DNA from: Psychroflexus planctonicus
GTDB lineage: Bacteria > Bacteroidota > Bacteroidia > Flavobacteriales > Flavobacteriaceae
Length of the DNA stretch: 64,000 bases
Assembly (NCBI RefSeq): GCF_014640195.1
Contig: NZ_BMGM01000002.1
Span: forward strand, 1 to 64,000
Direction of reading: 5' to 3'
The notes under the pieces were generated by a model. It was not told where the DNA came from. It did not search any database and worked only from the letters and a program-made list of their open reading frames with translations. This document shows, piece by piece, positions 34,696 through 43,547 of this stretch. Both the position numbers and the translations under genes were made by a program. Positions within the stretch are counted from its first letter, which is position 1, and each line of letters opens with the position of its first letter.

Positions 34696-35253
34696 ATGGA
34701 AATATTTATAATAATAGGAGTAATCGTCATTTTAGTTATTTGGGTGATTGCTATTTACAACAACCTTGTAAACTTAAGAAACCGAAGAGAAAATGCCTTT
34801 GCAGATATTGATGTACAATTAAAACAACGTCACGATTTAATTCCACAGTTGGTCAATGCTGTTAAAGGATACATGACGCACGAAAGAGAAACCTTAGAGT
34901 CGGTTACCAATGCCAGACGCCAAGCAATGAACGCAGGAACGGTTAACGAAAAAATTGCAGCTGAAAAAGAACTGGGTTCTGCTTTACAAGGTTTAAGCGT
35001 TCAAGTGGAAGCTTACCCCGATTTAAAAGCAAACGAAAATTTCATGCAATTGCAAAATGAAATTTCTGATGTAGAAAACAAACTAGCTGCGGTAAGAAGA
35101 TTTTTTAATTCGGCAACACGCGAACTCAATACCGCTATCGAAAAATTTCCAAATGTAGTTTTTGCAGGAATGTTTGGTTTTAATCGTCAACCTATGTTTG
35201 ACTTAGGCGAAGCACGAGCTGATTTTGATAAAGCGCCAGACGTAAGCTTTTAA
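34696..35253 (+). CDS. lemA: LemA family protein
   Basis: 185 residues: N-terminal membrane helix (IFIIIGVIVILVIWVIAIYNNLV) and a helical bundle with the family signature NRRENAFADIDVQLKQRHDLIPQLVNAVKGY, then ARRQAMNA and FNSATRELNTAIEKFP. The next gene encodes an HtpX-like M48 protease after a 12-base gap. The LemA-M48 pair recurs in many genomes and probably works together in membrane protein quality control; the molecular role of LemA is not established. Confidence 0.92.
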   Translation: MEIFIIIGVIVILVIWVIAIYNNLVNLRNRRENAFADIDVQLKQRHDLIPQLVNAVKGYMTHERETLESVTNARRQAMNAGTVNEKIAAEKELGSALQGLSVQVEAYPDLKANENFMQLQNEISDVENKLAAVRRFFNSATRELNTAIEKFPNVVFAGMFGFNRQPMFDLGEARADFDKAPDVSF

Positions 35254-35265
35254 ATAATAGTTTTT

Positions 35266-36219
35266 ATGGCTAAATTTGTTGGGATACAAACCCAAATTAA
35301 GCGAAACAACTTTCGCTCCACACTTATTTTAATTGCATTTCCAATTTTACTGTTAGTTGCGGTATATGCAGCTGTATATTTTTTAAATTTCGATGAATAT
35401 GGCAATGCACAACCCCAAGTTGCCTTAGATATATTTTTAGGTGCAATTCCTGCAACTTTAATAATAGTAAGTGTTTGGTTTTTAATTGCCTACTTTTTCA
35501 ATGCCAAAATGATTTCTATGTCTACCGGTTCCAAAACCCTAAGCCGTAAAGAAAATATGCGCGTGTACAATTTGGTAGAGAACTTATGCATGAGCGTTGG
35601 TATGACTATGCCAAAAGTAAAAATTATTGAAAGTCAGGCGCTCAATGCCTTTGCTAGTGGAATTCGGAAAAAAGATTATACCGTAACTTTAACCCGCGGA
35701 TTGGTAGATGCCTTAGATGATGACGAACTAGAAGGAGTAATTGCACACGAGTTGATGCATATTAGAAATAAAGATGTTCGATTATTGGTAGTAAGTATCA
35801 TTTTTGTAGGTATTTTTTCATTTGTGGTTCAAATTGCATTTAGGAGTTTCCTTTACGGAAGTATGACTTCAAGAAGAAGTAATAAAGACAGTGGTAAAGC
35901 TATGATTGTTATTTTGCTCATTGCCGCAGTGGCTTATTTTATTTCATTATTGTTCAAATTTGCATTGAGCAGAAAACGAGAATACATGGCCGATTCTGGC
36001 GCAGCAGATATGACCAGAAAACCTTGGGCTTTAGCTTCCGCTTTAAAGAAGATTGCACCAAATCATCATGTAGATGATGTAAAAAGTGAAGATGTTCAGG
36101 AATTATTTATTGAAAATACTCCAAAAGATGGTAAAGTTGGTTTCCTTGGTGGTGTAGGGAAATTATTTTCTACTCATCCACCCATTGAAAAACGAATCGA
36201 ATTTTTAGAGCAATTCTAA
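35266..36219 (+). CDS. M48 family metallopeptidase (HtpX-like)
   Basis: 317 residues. Zinc-binding motif HELMH (in VIAHELMHIRNKD, about residue 164) with the downstream Glu in KREYMADSGAA. Four membrane segments: two before the active site (LILIAFPILLLVAVYAAVYF; ATLIIVSVWFLIAYFF) and two after. A membrane protease of the HtpX group, which cuts damaged membrane proteins. Forms an operon with lemA. Confidence 0.9.
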   Translation: MAKFVGIQTQIKRNNFRSTLILIAFPILLLVAVYAAVYFLNFDEYGNAQPQVALDIFLGAIPATLIIVSVWFLIAYFFNAKMISMSTGSKTLSRKENMRVYNLVENLCMSVGMTMPKVKIIESQALNAFASGIRKKDYTVTLTRGLVDALDDDELEGVIAHELMHIRNKDVRLLVVSIIFVGIFSFVVQIAFRSFLYGSMTSRRSNKDSGKAMIVILLIAAVAYFISLLFKFALSRKREYMADSGAADMTRKPWALASALKKIAPNHHVDDVKSEDVQELFIENTPKDGKVGFLGGVGKLFSTHPPIEKRIEFLEQF

Positions 36220-36289
36220 AACTTTTTCAAAAACCACGAGTCTACTAAGCTTTTTTTAGTACTTTTATTTTTCATAGTTAATTTTTGAC

Positions 36290-38260
36290 ATGAAAAGTTC
36301 CATTGCATCAATTTCTAATCAGAAGCAGAACCAACCTTTTTTTTTATGCTTCTGCTTTTTTCTATTTGCAATACAAATCATTTCATCTCAGGTTCAGTAT
36401 TCTGAAAATCCAACTAACGAAGAACTTGTCCAAAGTTTTCAGGGCGAAAACATTACTATCTCTAATGCAAATTTAATCTCGGGAGACCGAATGACTCAAA
36501 TTGCACTTTTTGAAAATGGAATTAATGGTGCGAATTTAGAAATAGACCAGGGTATTTACTTTTCTACAGGTGATTTAAACGAAGAACTAAGCAACATCAA
36601 CTCAGATGACAACTCTAGTGTAAGCAATAATTTTACTTACGAAGATGAAGATCTTTTACTTATTGAAGAAGGCGCTATATTTGATGTGGTTTTATTTGAA
36701 TTTGACATATCACTTTCTAGCCAAAGCAATAATTTACTTTTTACTTATCAGTTTGCATCAGAAGAATATCCTGACTATGTAGGTAGTGTTTTTAACGATG
36801 TATTTGCCATTTTTATTGAAGGACCTGGATTTAATGGTACAGAAAATATTGCTAAAATTCCATCCAGTGGAAAGCCAACTGCTGTAAATTTTGTTAATGG
36901 TGGCGTTTTAGGCTCTTCTAGTTCTGAAGAGGTAGAAGTAGACTTAACCCAAACCGATTTCTACATAAACAACGGACATTTAAATACAGGTGAATCTAAT
37001 CCCGAGAACCAACCTGGACCATTTTTAGTACATGTAGAATTCAATGGCATTACCACAGCAATTACATCTGAAGTGCAAGATTTAGAAGCAGGCGAAACCT
37101 ATCACATAAAAATTGCATTGGCCGATACGGCAGATCCAATTTTCGATTCAGGTGTTTTTTTTACAGCCATTGGTTCCAATGAAATTCAGCCTGAATTAAA
37201 ATTCAATAAGGATGCAGTCTATTTAGGAGATTCAGAACGTGCTTTACCGGGTGATGAAGTGCTATATTTTTTCGATATAATTAATGAAGGTGAAATAGAA
37301 GTTTCTAATATTACTTTTGAAGACGATTTTTTTGAAGATGCAGAAATTGAAGGACTTTCAGACCTTACTTTAGCTCCAGGAGAAAGCTATAGTTTTGAGT
37401 TGAATTATTTTATTAATCAACAAGAAATTAATGAAGGTGTTTTGTACAACTTAGCTAATATTACCTATGAAGCCGAAGAAGAATTTTCAAAATCTTCAAC
37501 AGATCCAACACCTTTGCCCGAAGATCACCCTTTTTTTAATGCAGATTGCCAAAACTGTACAGCAATTGTTTTACCACAACAGCCTGGCATTTCACTTACA
37601 AAAACAGTAGAAGTGGTTGAAGATTCTCCGAACATTCTTGTAGGAGACCAAATTTCGTATAGATTTAATATGAAGAATACTGGAAATGTAGACTTATTCG
37701 ATGTTCAATTATTCGACGATATGCCAGGTTTAGAATTGAATGGGAATCCACTTGATTTATTGGTGAATGAAGAAATACAAGATCATTTTTCTGGTGTTTA
37801 TTTTGTTACTGTTTCTGATTTTGCACAACGTAAAATCGAAAATCAAGCCGTAATTCGTGGCTACACATTTTTAAATGAAGAAGTTTCAGACATGTCAGAT
37901 TTTGAACTCTTTACCGAAGATCGACCAACTGTTTTAGAAATTCCACCTTGTGAAGTGAAAATTTATAACACCATAACTCCAAATGGAGACAATGTAAACG
38001 ATGTTTTTTTTATTGAAGGTATTGAATGTTTTCCAGATAACGAAGTTCAAATTTTTAACCGTTGGGGTGTTGAAGTGTACAGCGAGAAAGAATACAATAA
38101 TGCAGATGTTTCTTTTACAGGAATTTCTAACGCGAGAGCAAGTTTTAATAAAGAAGAAGGTTTACCGTCTGGAGTGTATTATTACATCGTTCAATTTGTA
38201 AATGCAGATGAAGAAAGGGAAGTACGAAAAGGTACGCTGTATATTAAACAAGAAAAATAA
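36290..38260 (+). CDS. Surface protein with choice-of-anchor L domain and T9SS type B (gliding motility-type) C-terminus
   Basis: 656 residues. Signal peptide: FFLCFCFFLFAIQIISSQ (about 19-36). About residues 37-300 are a choice-of-anchor L domain (VQSFQGENITISNANLISG; YQFASEEYPDYVGSVFNDVFAIFIEGPG). Then come two DUF11-like beta domains (GDEVLYFFDIINEGEIEVSNITF; GDQISYRFNMKNTGNVDLFDVQ). The C-terminal ~90 residues are a CHU_C / type B sorting domain (ITPNGDNVNDVFFIEGI; IFNRWGVEVY; LPSGVYYYIVQF). Exported by T9SS. Overlaps the next gene as TAATG. The following PorP/SprF and OmpA genes fit its export and surface attachment. Confidence 0.9.
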   Translation: MKSSIASISNQKQNQPFFLCFCFFLFAIQIISSQVQYSENPTNEELVQSFQGENITISNANLISGDRMTQIALFENGINGANLEIDQGIYFSTGDLNEELSNINSDDNSSVSNNFTYEDEDLLLIEEGAIFDVVLFEFDISLSSQSNNLLFTYQFASEEYPDYVGSVFNDVFAIFIEGPGFNGTENIAKIPSSGKPTAVNFVNGGVLGSSSSEEVEVDLTQTDFYINNGHLNTGESNPENQPGPFLVHVEFNGITTAITSEVQDLEAGETYHIKIALADTADPIFDSGVFFTAIGSNEIQPELKFNKDAVYLGDSERALPGDEVLYFFDIINEGEIEVSNITFEDDFFEDAEIEGLSDLTLAPGESYSFELNYFINQQEINEGVLYNLANITYEAEEEFSKSSTDPTPLPEDHPFFNADCQNCTAIVLPQQPGISLTKTVEVVEDSPNILVGDQISYRFNMKNTGNVDLFDVQLFDDMPGLELNGNPLDLLVNEEIQDHFSGVYFVTVSDFAQRKIENQAVIRGYTFLNEEVSDMSDFELFTEDRPTVLEIPPCEVKIYNTITPNGDNVNDVFFIEGIECFPDNEVQIFNRWGVEVYSEKEYNNADVSFTGISNARASFNKEEGLPSGVYYYIVQFVNADEEREVRKGTLYIKQEK

Positions 38261-39204
38261 TGAAGCAATTTTTTCATGCATATCATTTAAAACAATTTCT
38301 ATGGATAGGATGTGTATGTATTTGCTTTAAAACTTCGGTGTGTGCGCAACAAGCTTCACAATTTTCTCAATACATGTACAATAACTTGAGTATAAATCCA
38401 GCTTTTGCTGGAAATCGCGGTGCTTTGAGTATGTTTGGCATGCATCGTTCACAATGGCTAGGTTTTGAAGACGCGCCTGTAAATTATCTTTTCTCGGCGC
38501 ACACACCCATACAAAATTCGAAATTGGGTTTTGGTTTTACTGTTTCAAACGAAAGTATTGGGCCTTTAGACGATACTAATGCTAGTGGAGATGTTTCGTA
38601 TTGGATTCCGTTAAGTGAAAAGTTCAGGTTGTCCTTTGGCCTTCGATTTAACGCAAATTTTTTTAACTTAAGTGGAAACAGATTAAATCCGCAGGAAAGT
38701 TTTGACCCTTTGCTTGCTAATGTAAATGGCGAAATAAATACAAATATTGGTGCTGGCTTGTTTCTGCATTCGCAAAAAACATTTGTAGGACTTTCTCTCC
38801 CAAGTCTTTTTAGCAGAAATAACCTAGATAATGATCCAGTTTTAGCAGTTAATGTGCACAGGCCAACGGCTTATTTGTATGGCGGACATGTATTTAATAT
38901 TTATCCATTTATCAAGTTCAAACCAGCTACTTTTCTAAAAGTACAAGAAGGCGCTCCAATGCAATTAGATGTTACAGCTAACTTTTTGTTTTATGATAAA
39001 TTTACTTTAGGAGCTGCTTGGCGCTGGGATGCAGCAGCAAGTTTTTTAACAGGATTTCAAATTAGTCAACGGCTTTTTATTGGCTATGCTTACGATATTG
39101 AAACTACCGCTTTACAAAAATACCATTCGGGAAGCCACGAACTTTTTATTCGGTTTGAATTGTTTAATAGAAAAGATAAACTTATATCACCACGATTTTT
39201 TTAG
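38260..39204 (+). CDS. PorP/SprF family T9SS outer membrane protein
   Basis: 314 residues, signal peptide, beta-barrel pattern with the family start QASQFSQYMYNNLSINPAFAGNRGALSMFGMHRSQWLGFEDAPV. SprF in Flavobacterium johnsoniae is needed for surface delivery of the type B protein SprB, and genes of this family usually sit beside type B cargo. Here the cargo gene directly precedes it (overlap of one base), so this copy probably serves that protein. Outer membrane. Confidence 0.92.
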   Translation: MKQFFHAYHLKQFLWIGCVCICFKTSVCAQQASQFSQYMYNNLSINPAFAGNRGALSMFGMHRSQWLGFEDAPVNYLFSAHTPIQNSKLGFGFTVSNESIGPLDDTNASGDVSYWIPLSEKFRLSFGLRFNANFFNLSGNRLNPQESFDPLLANVNGEINTNIGAGLFLHSQKTFVGLSLPSLFSRNNLDNDPVLAVNVHRPTAYLYGGHVFNIYPFIKFKPATFLKVQEGAPMQLDVTANFLFYDKFTLGAAWRWDAAASFLTGFQISQRLFIGYAYDIETTALQKYHSGSHELFIRFELFNRKDKLISPRFF

Positions 39205-39207
39205 CTA

Positions 39208-41178
39208 ATGAAACATAAAAACACGACATATAAACTCCTTTTTTTAATCTGCTTCTTGGCAAGTTGCTCATTTTCTAGTGCGCAAAATTGGTATTTAGAC
39301 AAGGCTAATGATGACTACAAAAACGGAGCTTATGTAGATGTTTTAGACATTTTTGAAGGAGTAATTAGAAAAGGATATTCCAACGAATCTATATTGAAAA
39401 AAACCGCTAATGCATACTATTTTCAAGCTGAATATAGAATGGCTTATTCTAAATATAGGCTGCTGTTTAGAAAATACAAAAACTTATCACCTGAAATCTA
39501 TTTGCGTTACATGCATTGTATGAAATCGGTTAGTCGATATGATGAAGCCGAAGAACTCATGCAAAAATTTACGGCAAATTTGCCAGATGAAGAACAAAAT
39601 GAAATATTCAATTTAAGAGAAAATTATTTAGAAGCTATTGAAGCTAAAAAAGACGATTACGATATTGGCATAACCGCCATTAATTCTTTAGAAGCCGATT
39701 TTGCGCCTACCTATTTTAAAAACAAAGTAGTTTTTACTTCCGCAAGAGATACAGGTAATTTAGTAAAACATCGCCACAAATGGAACGATTCGCCTTTTAC
39801 TAAATTTTACGTAGCAACAATGCATCCAAGAACTAAAGAATTGAGTAAAGTTGAAGCTTTTGCTAAAAAAATAAACACATCAAACTATCATGAATCTTCC
39901 ACTGCTTTTACCAAAGATGGAAAAACCATGTATTTTACCAGAAATAATTTTCATCAAAAAAATAAAACTACTGATAAAAAAGGTGTTCAACTGCTAAAAG
40001 TGTATCGAGCTTTTTATGTAGATGGAAAATGGCAAAATGTTGAAGACTTAGCGTTTAATGATGATGAATTTAATACCGCGCATCCTGCTTTAAGTCCAGA
40101 TGAAAAGTATTTGTATTTTGTTTCTGATCGACCTGGCGGTTATGGTAAATCTGATCTTTGGAAAGTTGAAATTTTAAACGACGGAAACTTTAGTGAACCT
40201 GAAAATCTAGGAGATAAAATTAATACTTCAGAAAGAGAAACTTTCCCTTTTATTGCTTACAACAACCTTTTGTACTTTGCTTCCAATGGCCACTTGGGTC
40301 TAGGTGGTTTAGACATTTTTGTTACTCAATCTGATTCCTTAGGAAAATACAATAAAGTTTTAAATTTGGGTTCAGCCGTAAATTCCAAATTTGATGATTT
40401 TGCAATGATCATCGATTCGTCCGATACAGGTTTCTTTTCTTCTAGCAGAAACATAGGCAGGTATCAAAAAGATAATATTTTCCGAATTAAACAACACTCA
40501 AAACCAGATTTTGATGATGAAAAGAAGAAAAAAATTAAAATTATTGATGAAGAAACTAAAAAATCAATAGCCAATACAAAAGTTAGGGTTTTTGATCAAG
40601 ATTACAATCAAATCAATTCAAGTGAAGCTAACGAAGTAGGTAGAATCAAAATAAAACAACCCGAAGCTGTTACAAGTATTTACGTTCGTTTTGAAAAAGA
40701 AGGTTATGAAGTAAAAGAAATCAGTTTAAAACTAGAAGATTTTAGCAATTTTGAATCAATAGAAATAGAATTACGCAAACGTCTCCAAGAAATTAAAAAG
40801 GGTAAAGACTTAGCTGTAGTGCTTCAAATTGAAGAGATTTATTTTGATTTAGACAAATATGTTATTCGACAAGATGCAGCAGCAGAATTGGCTAAAGTAT
40901 TGGAAATTATGAAAGCTTATCCAGATATTTCCATAGAAATAGGTTCGCATACAGACAATAGGGCAAGTAAAGCATACAATAATAAATTATCTCAAAATAG
41001 GGCAGATGCTACCCGAAATTGGTTAATTGAAAAAGGAATTTCAAAAGACCGAATTTCAGCAAAAGGCTATGGCGAATCTCAATTGGTAAACAAGTGTAAA
41101 GATGGAGTAGATTGCACAGAAGAAGAGCACCAACAAAACAGAAGAAGCGAGTTCATTATCGTTGAAATGAAAGATTAA
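39208..41178 (+). CDS. OmpA-family protein with PD40 repeats (PorE-like)
   Basis: 656 residues. Signal peptide with a Cys near its end (LASCSFSSAQ), N-terminal TPR-like helices (about 25-130), a WD40-like PD40 beta-propeller (about 160-430: HPALSPDEKYLYFVSDRPGGYGKSDLWKV; YFASNGHLGLGGLDIFV), a carboxypeptidase-like Ig region (about 445-520), and a C-terminal OmpA domain that binds peptidoglycan (EIGSHTDNRASKAYNNKLSQNRADATRNWL). The layout is that of PorE/SprE-type T9SS partners. Last gene of the three-gene cassette. Confidence 0.9.
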   Translation: MKHKNTTYKLLFLICFLASCSFSSAQNWYLDKANDDYKNGAYVDVLDIFEGVIRKGYSNESILKKTANAYYFQAEYRMAYSKYRLLFRKYKNLSPEIYLRYMHCMKSVSRYDEAEELMQKFTANLPDEEQNEIFNLRENYLEAIEAKKDDYDIGITAINSLEADFAPTYFKNKVVFTSARDTGNLVKHRHKWNDSPFTKFYVATMHPRTKELSKVEAFAKKINTSNYHESSTAFTKDGKTMYFTRNNFHQKNKTTDKKGVQLLKVYRAFYVDGKWQNVEDLAFNDDEFNTAHPALSPDEKYLYFVSDRPGGYGKSDLWKVEILNDGNFSEPENLGDKINTSERETFPFIAYNNLLYFASNGHLGLGGLDIFVTQSDSLGKYNKVLNLGSAVNSKFDDFAMIIDSSDTGFFSSSRNIGRYQKDNIFRIKQHSKPDFDDEKKKKIKIIDEETKKSIANTKVRVFDQDYNQINSSEANEVGRIKIKQPEAVTSIYVRFEKEGYEVKEISLKLEDFSNFESIEIELRKRLQEIKKGKDLAVVLQIEEIYFDLDKYVIRQDAAAELAKVLEIMKAYPDISIEIGSHTDNRASKAYNNKLSQNRADATRNWLIEKGISKDRISAKGYGESQLVNKCKDGVDCTEEEHQQNRRSEFIIVEMKD

Positions 41179-41292
41179 AAATTACTGAAAAACATTTGAC
41201 TTAATCTTGATTCCTACAGGAAATAGAATCAACTTTTAGTCAGATTATATTAAGTTGTAATTTTCAATTATTAGTTGCTAGGACCCTGCTTT

Positions 41293-41311
41293 AATTCGTG
41301 CATTCGTGGCA
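41293..41311. repeat. Dispersed AATTCGTGCATTCGTGGCA element
   Basis: AATTCGTGCATTCGTGGCA in the gap between the OmpA-like gene and the symporter gene. I recall near-identical strings in many Bacteroidota intergenic regions. Within this window only one copy is visible, so the call is tentative. The rest of the gap (41179-41415) shows nothing clear. Confidence 0.35.
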
Positions 41312-41415
41312 ATAATTAATATAATTACCACCTTCTTTCAAGTAAGAAATCCTTCAAACCAGGATTTAACAAACAACTAAAAATTTAAAGCTTAGAAGTA
41401 AAATGTGCTCAATTT

Positions 41416-43146
41416 TTATTTCACAATCACTTTCCATTTAAAGCCGATAAACAGAAAGCAAAAAACAGCCACAATTACAAAAAGAATTGCTAAACTTGCT
41501 TTTTGGTAAATAAAAAATCCTGTACTAAATAAAATGGAATACACGCCAATTACACCGGCTAAAAAAGCTAGTGTTTTTGTACCAAAACCGTCAAATTTGG
41601 AATCTTCTCCAAAGACTTTTTTATCAAACTCTTTTCGCTTTTCCTTAGAAGAAGGCGATGTGATTAAACTTACACCAACCCATGCAACCGTGGTAATTAA
41701 AACCCCTAAAATTAATTTTTCATAGCCCAAAAGATCAAAGAGATTCCATTGATACACATCATCTGCAAAAAACAAAAATGCAATAACAAATGAAACCAAC
41801 ATGGCCGTAATTTCACTAAACGGATTGATACGGTGCCAAAACCATCTTAGGATAAATAACAGCCCAGTTCCAGCTCCAATTTGTAAAAGTAAATCGAATG
41901 CTTTTTTGGCTTCTTCTAGTTTTAAAGCTAAAAAAGCTGCAGCAATCATCATTAAAACAGTACTTATTCTTCCGATTAAAACTTGCTTTTTGGGGCTTGC
42001 CTTTGGCGAAACAAACCGAACATAAAAATCATTGACAACATAACTACTTCCCCAGTTTAAATGTGTAGAAATGGTACTCATAAACGCAGCTATGAGTGAA
42101 GTTACTACCAAACCAAGTAGACCAGGTTGCAAGTATTTAAGCATGGCAGCATAAGAAAGATCGTTTTTGATAAACGAAGGATCTAAATGTGGAAATACGG
42201 TAGCTAAACTTTCTAAATTTGGAAATACAATTAAGGATGCCAAACCCATAATAATCCAAGGCCAAGGACGAATAGCATAATGAACAATAGTAAAAAATAA
42301 GGTAGCTTTTGTAGCGTGATTTTTATCTTTTGCAGCCAACATGCGTTGCACAATATAACCGCCACCGCCAGGTTCTGCTCCCGGATACCAAACACTCCAC
42401 CATTGTACAGCCAATGGAATAACTAATAATGGAATATAAACTTCGGGTAAACTGAAATCTGGAAAAAACGAAGTTTTGTTTTGCACAACTTCATGTTGAA
42501 TTAAGTTTTTTATTCCATTGATTTCAGGAAGGTTTACAATATGAATGGTTGCCCAAATGCTACCTGCCATGGCGATAATGAATTGCACAAAATCAGTAAG
42601 TAAAACTCCTTTTAATCCTCCTAAAGTTGAATAAACTAGCGTAACTCCACAAGAAATAAGTAAAGATTGAGCAGCTGTAAACCCAAAAATAACGTGTCCA
42701 ATTTTTATAGCGGCAAGACAGACTGTTGCCATAATAACAATGTTGAAAATAACGCCCAAATAAATAGCTCTAAAACCACGAAGAAAAGCAGCACTTTTTC
42801 CAGAATACCGTAATTCGTAAAATTCTAAATCGGTAGAAATATTGGTTTTTCGCCATAGTTTTGCGTAGAAAAAAACGGTAAGCATTCCGGTGAGTAAAAA
42901 AGACCACCAAATCCAATTTCCCGCTACACCATCTTCACGAACAATTCCTGCCACTAAACCAGGCGTATCTGCTGCAAAAGTTGTAGCAACCATAGAAACG
43001 CCTAACAACCACCAAGGCATATTTCTACCCGATAAAAAGAAATTTTCGCTACTTTTTCCACTTTGTTTAGCCGCAAAAATGCCAATACCAAGACTTATTA
43101 CAAAAAAGCCAATAATTAGCGACCAATCTAAGGGAGTAAGTTGCAT
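41416..43146 (-). CDS. Sodium:solute symporter family protein
   Basis: 576 residues and about 14 membrane helices. The N-terminal DWSLIIGFFVISLGIGIFAAKQSGKSSENFFLSGRNMPWWLLGVSMVATTFAADTPG is typical of the SSS family (sodium-sugar, sodium-proline, sodium-pantothenate carriers), with the conserved AKQSGKSSENFFLSGR loop. The substrate is not evident; sugar-type relatives are likely given the length. It is followed by ridA on the same strand, with only three bases between them, so both share a transcript (ridA upstream). Confidence 0.88.
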   Translation of the reverse strand: MQLTPLDWSLIIGFFVISLGIGIFAAKQSGKSSENFFLSGRNMPWWLLGVSMVATTFAADTPGLVAGIVREDGVAGNWIWWSFLLTGMLTVFFYAKLWRKTNISTDLEFYELRYSGKSAAFLRGFRAIYLGVIFNIVIMATVCLAAIKIGHVIFGFTAAQSLLISCGVTLVYSTLGGLKGVLLTDFVQFIIAMAGSIWATIHIVNLPEINGIKNLIQHEVVQNKTSFFPDFSLPEVYIPLLVIPLAVQWWSVWYPGAEPGGGGYIVQRMLAAKDKNHATKATLFFTIVHYAIRPWPWIIMGLASLIVFPNLESLATVFPHLDPSFIKNDLSYAAMLKYLQPGLLGLVVTSLIAAFMSTISTHLNWGSSYVVNDFYVRFVSPKASPKKQVLIGRISTVLMMIAAAFLALKLEEAKKAFDLLLQIGAGTGLLFILRWFWHRINPFSEITAMLVSFVIAFLFFADDVYQWNLFDLLGYEKLILGVLITTVAWVGVSLITSPSSKEKRKEFDKKVFGEDSKFDGFGTKTLAFLAGVIGVYSILFSTGFFIYQKASLAILFVIVAVFCFLFIGFKWKVIVK

Positions 43147-43149
43147 TTG

Positions 43150-43536
43150 TTACAAGTTAGCGTTTGCAATTAAACTGATTTCAATGTTGGCATTTTTGGG
43201 TAATCTTGCAACTTCTATGGTTTCTCTTGCTGGAGCATTTTCTTCATCAAAATAGTCAGCATAAACTGCATTAATTTTTGAAAAATCATTCATGTTTTTA
43301 ATGAAAATACTCACTTTTATCACTTCAGAAAAGCTAGATCCTGCAGTTTTTAATATTTCAGATAGGTGTTGCATTACTAATCGGGTTTCATCTTCAATTG
43401 AAGCATTGGTGAGTTTATCAGAATCTAATTCGATAGCAATCTGACCTGATGTATATAAAATTCCATTATTTACAACCGCTTGGTTGTAAGGTCCAATTGG
43501 TTTTGGAGCGTTTTCTGTAAAAATAATTTTTTTCAT
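43150..43536 (-). CDS. RidA family enamine/imine deaminase
   Basis: 128 residues, the usual length. Hydrolyses reactive enamine/imine by-products of PLP enzymes. Motifs: APKPIGPYNQAVVNNGILYTSGQIAI and APARETIEVARLPKNANIEI, with the catalytic Arg. Lies between lptD and the symporter gene on the minus strand, with an 11-base gap after lptD. Cytoplasmic trimer by family. Confidence 0.93.
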   Translation of the reverse strand: MKKIIFTENAPKPIGPYNQAVVNNGILYTSGQIAIELDSDKLTNASIEDETRLVMQHLSEILKTAGSSFSEVIKVSIFIKNMNDFSKINAVYADYFDEENAPARETIEVARLPKNANIEISLIANANL

Positions 43537-43547
43537 GATGTAGTTGT

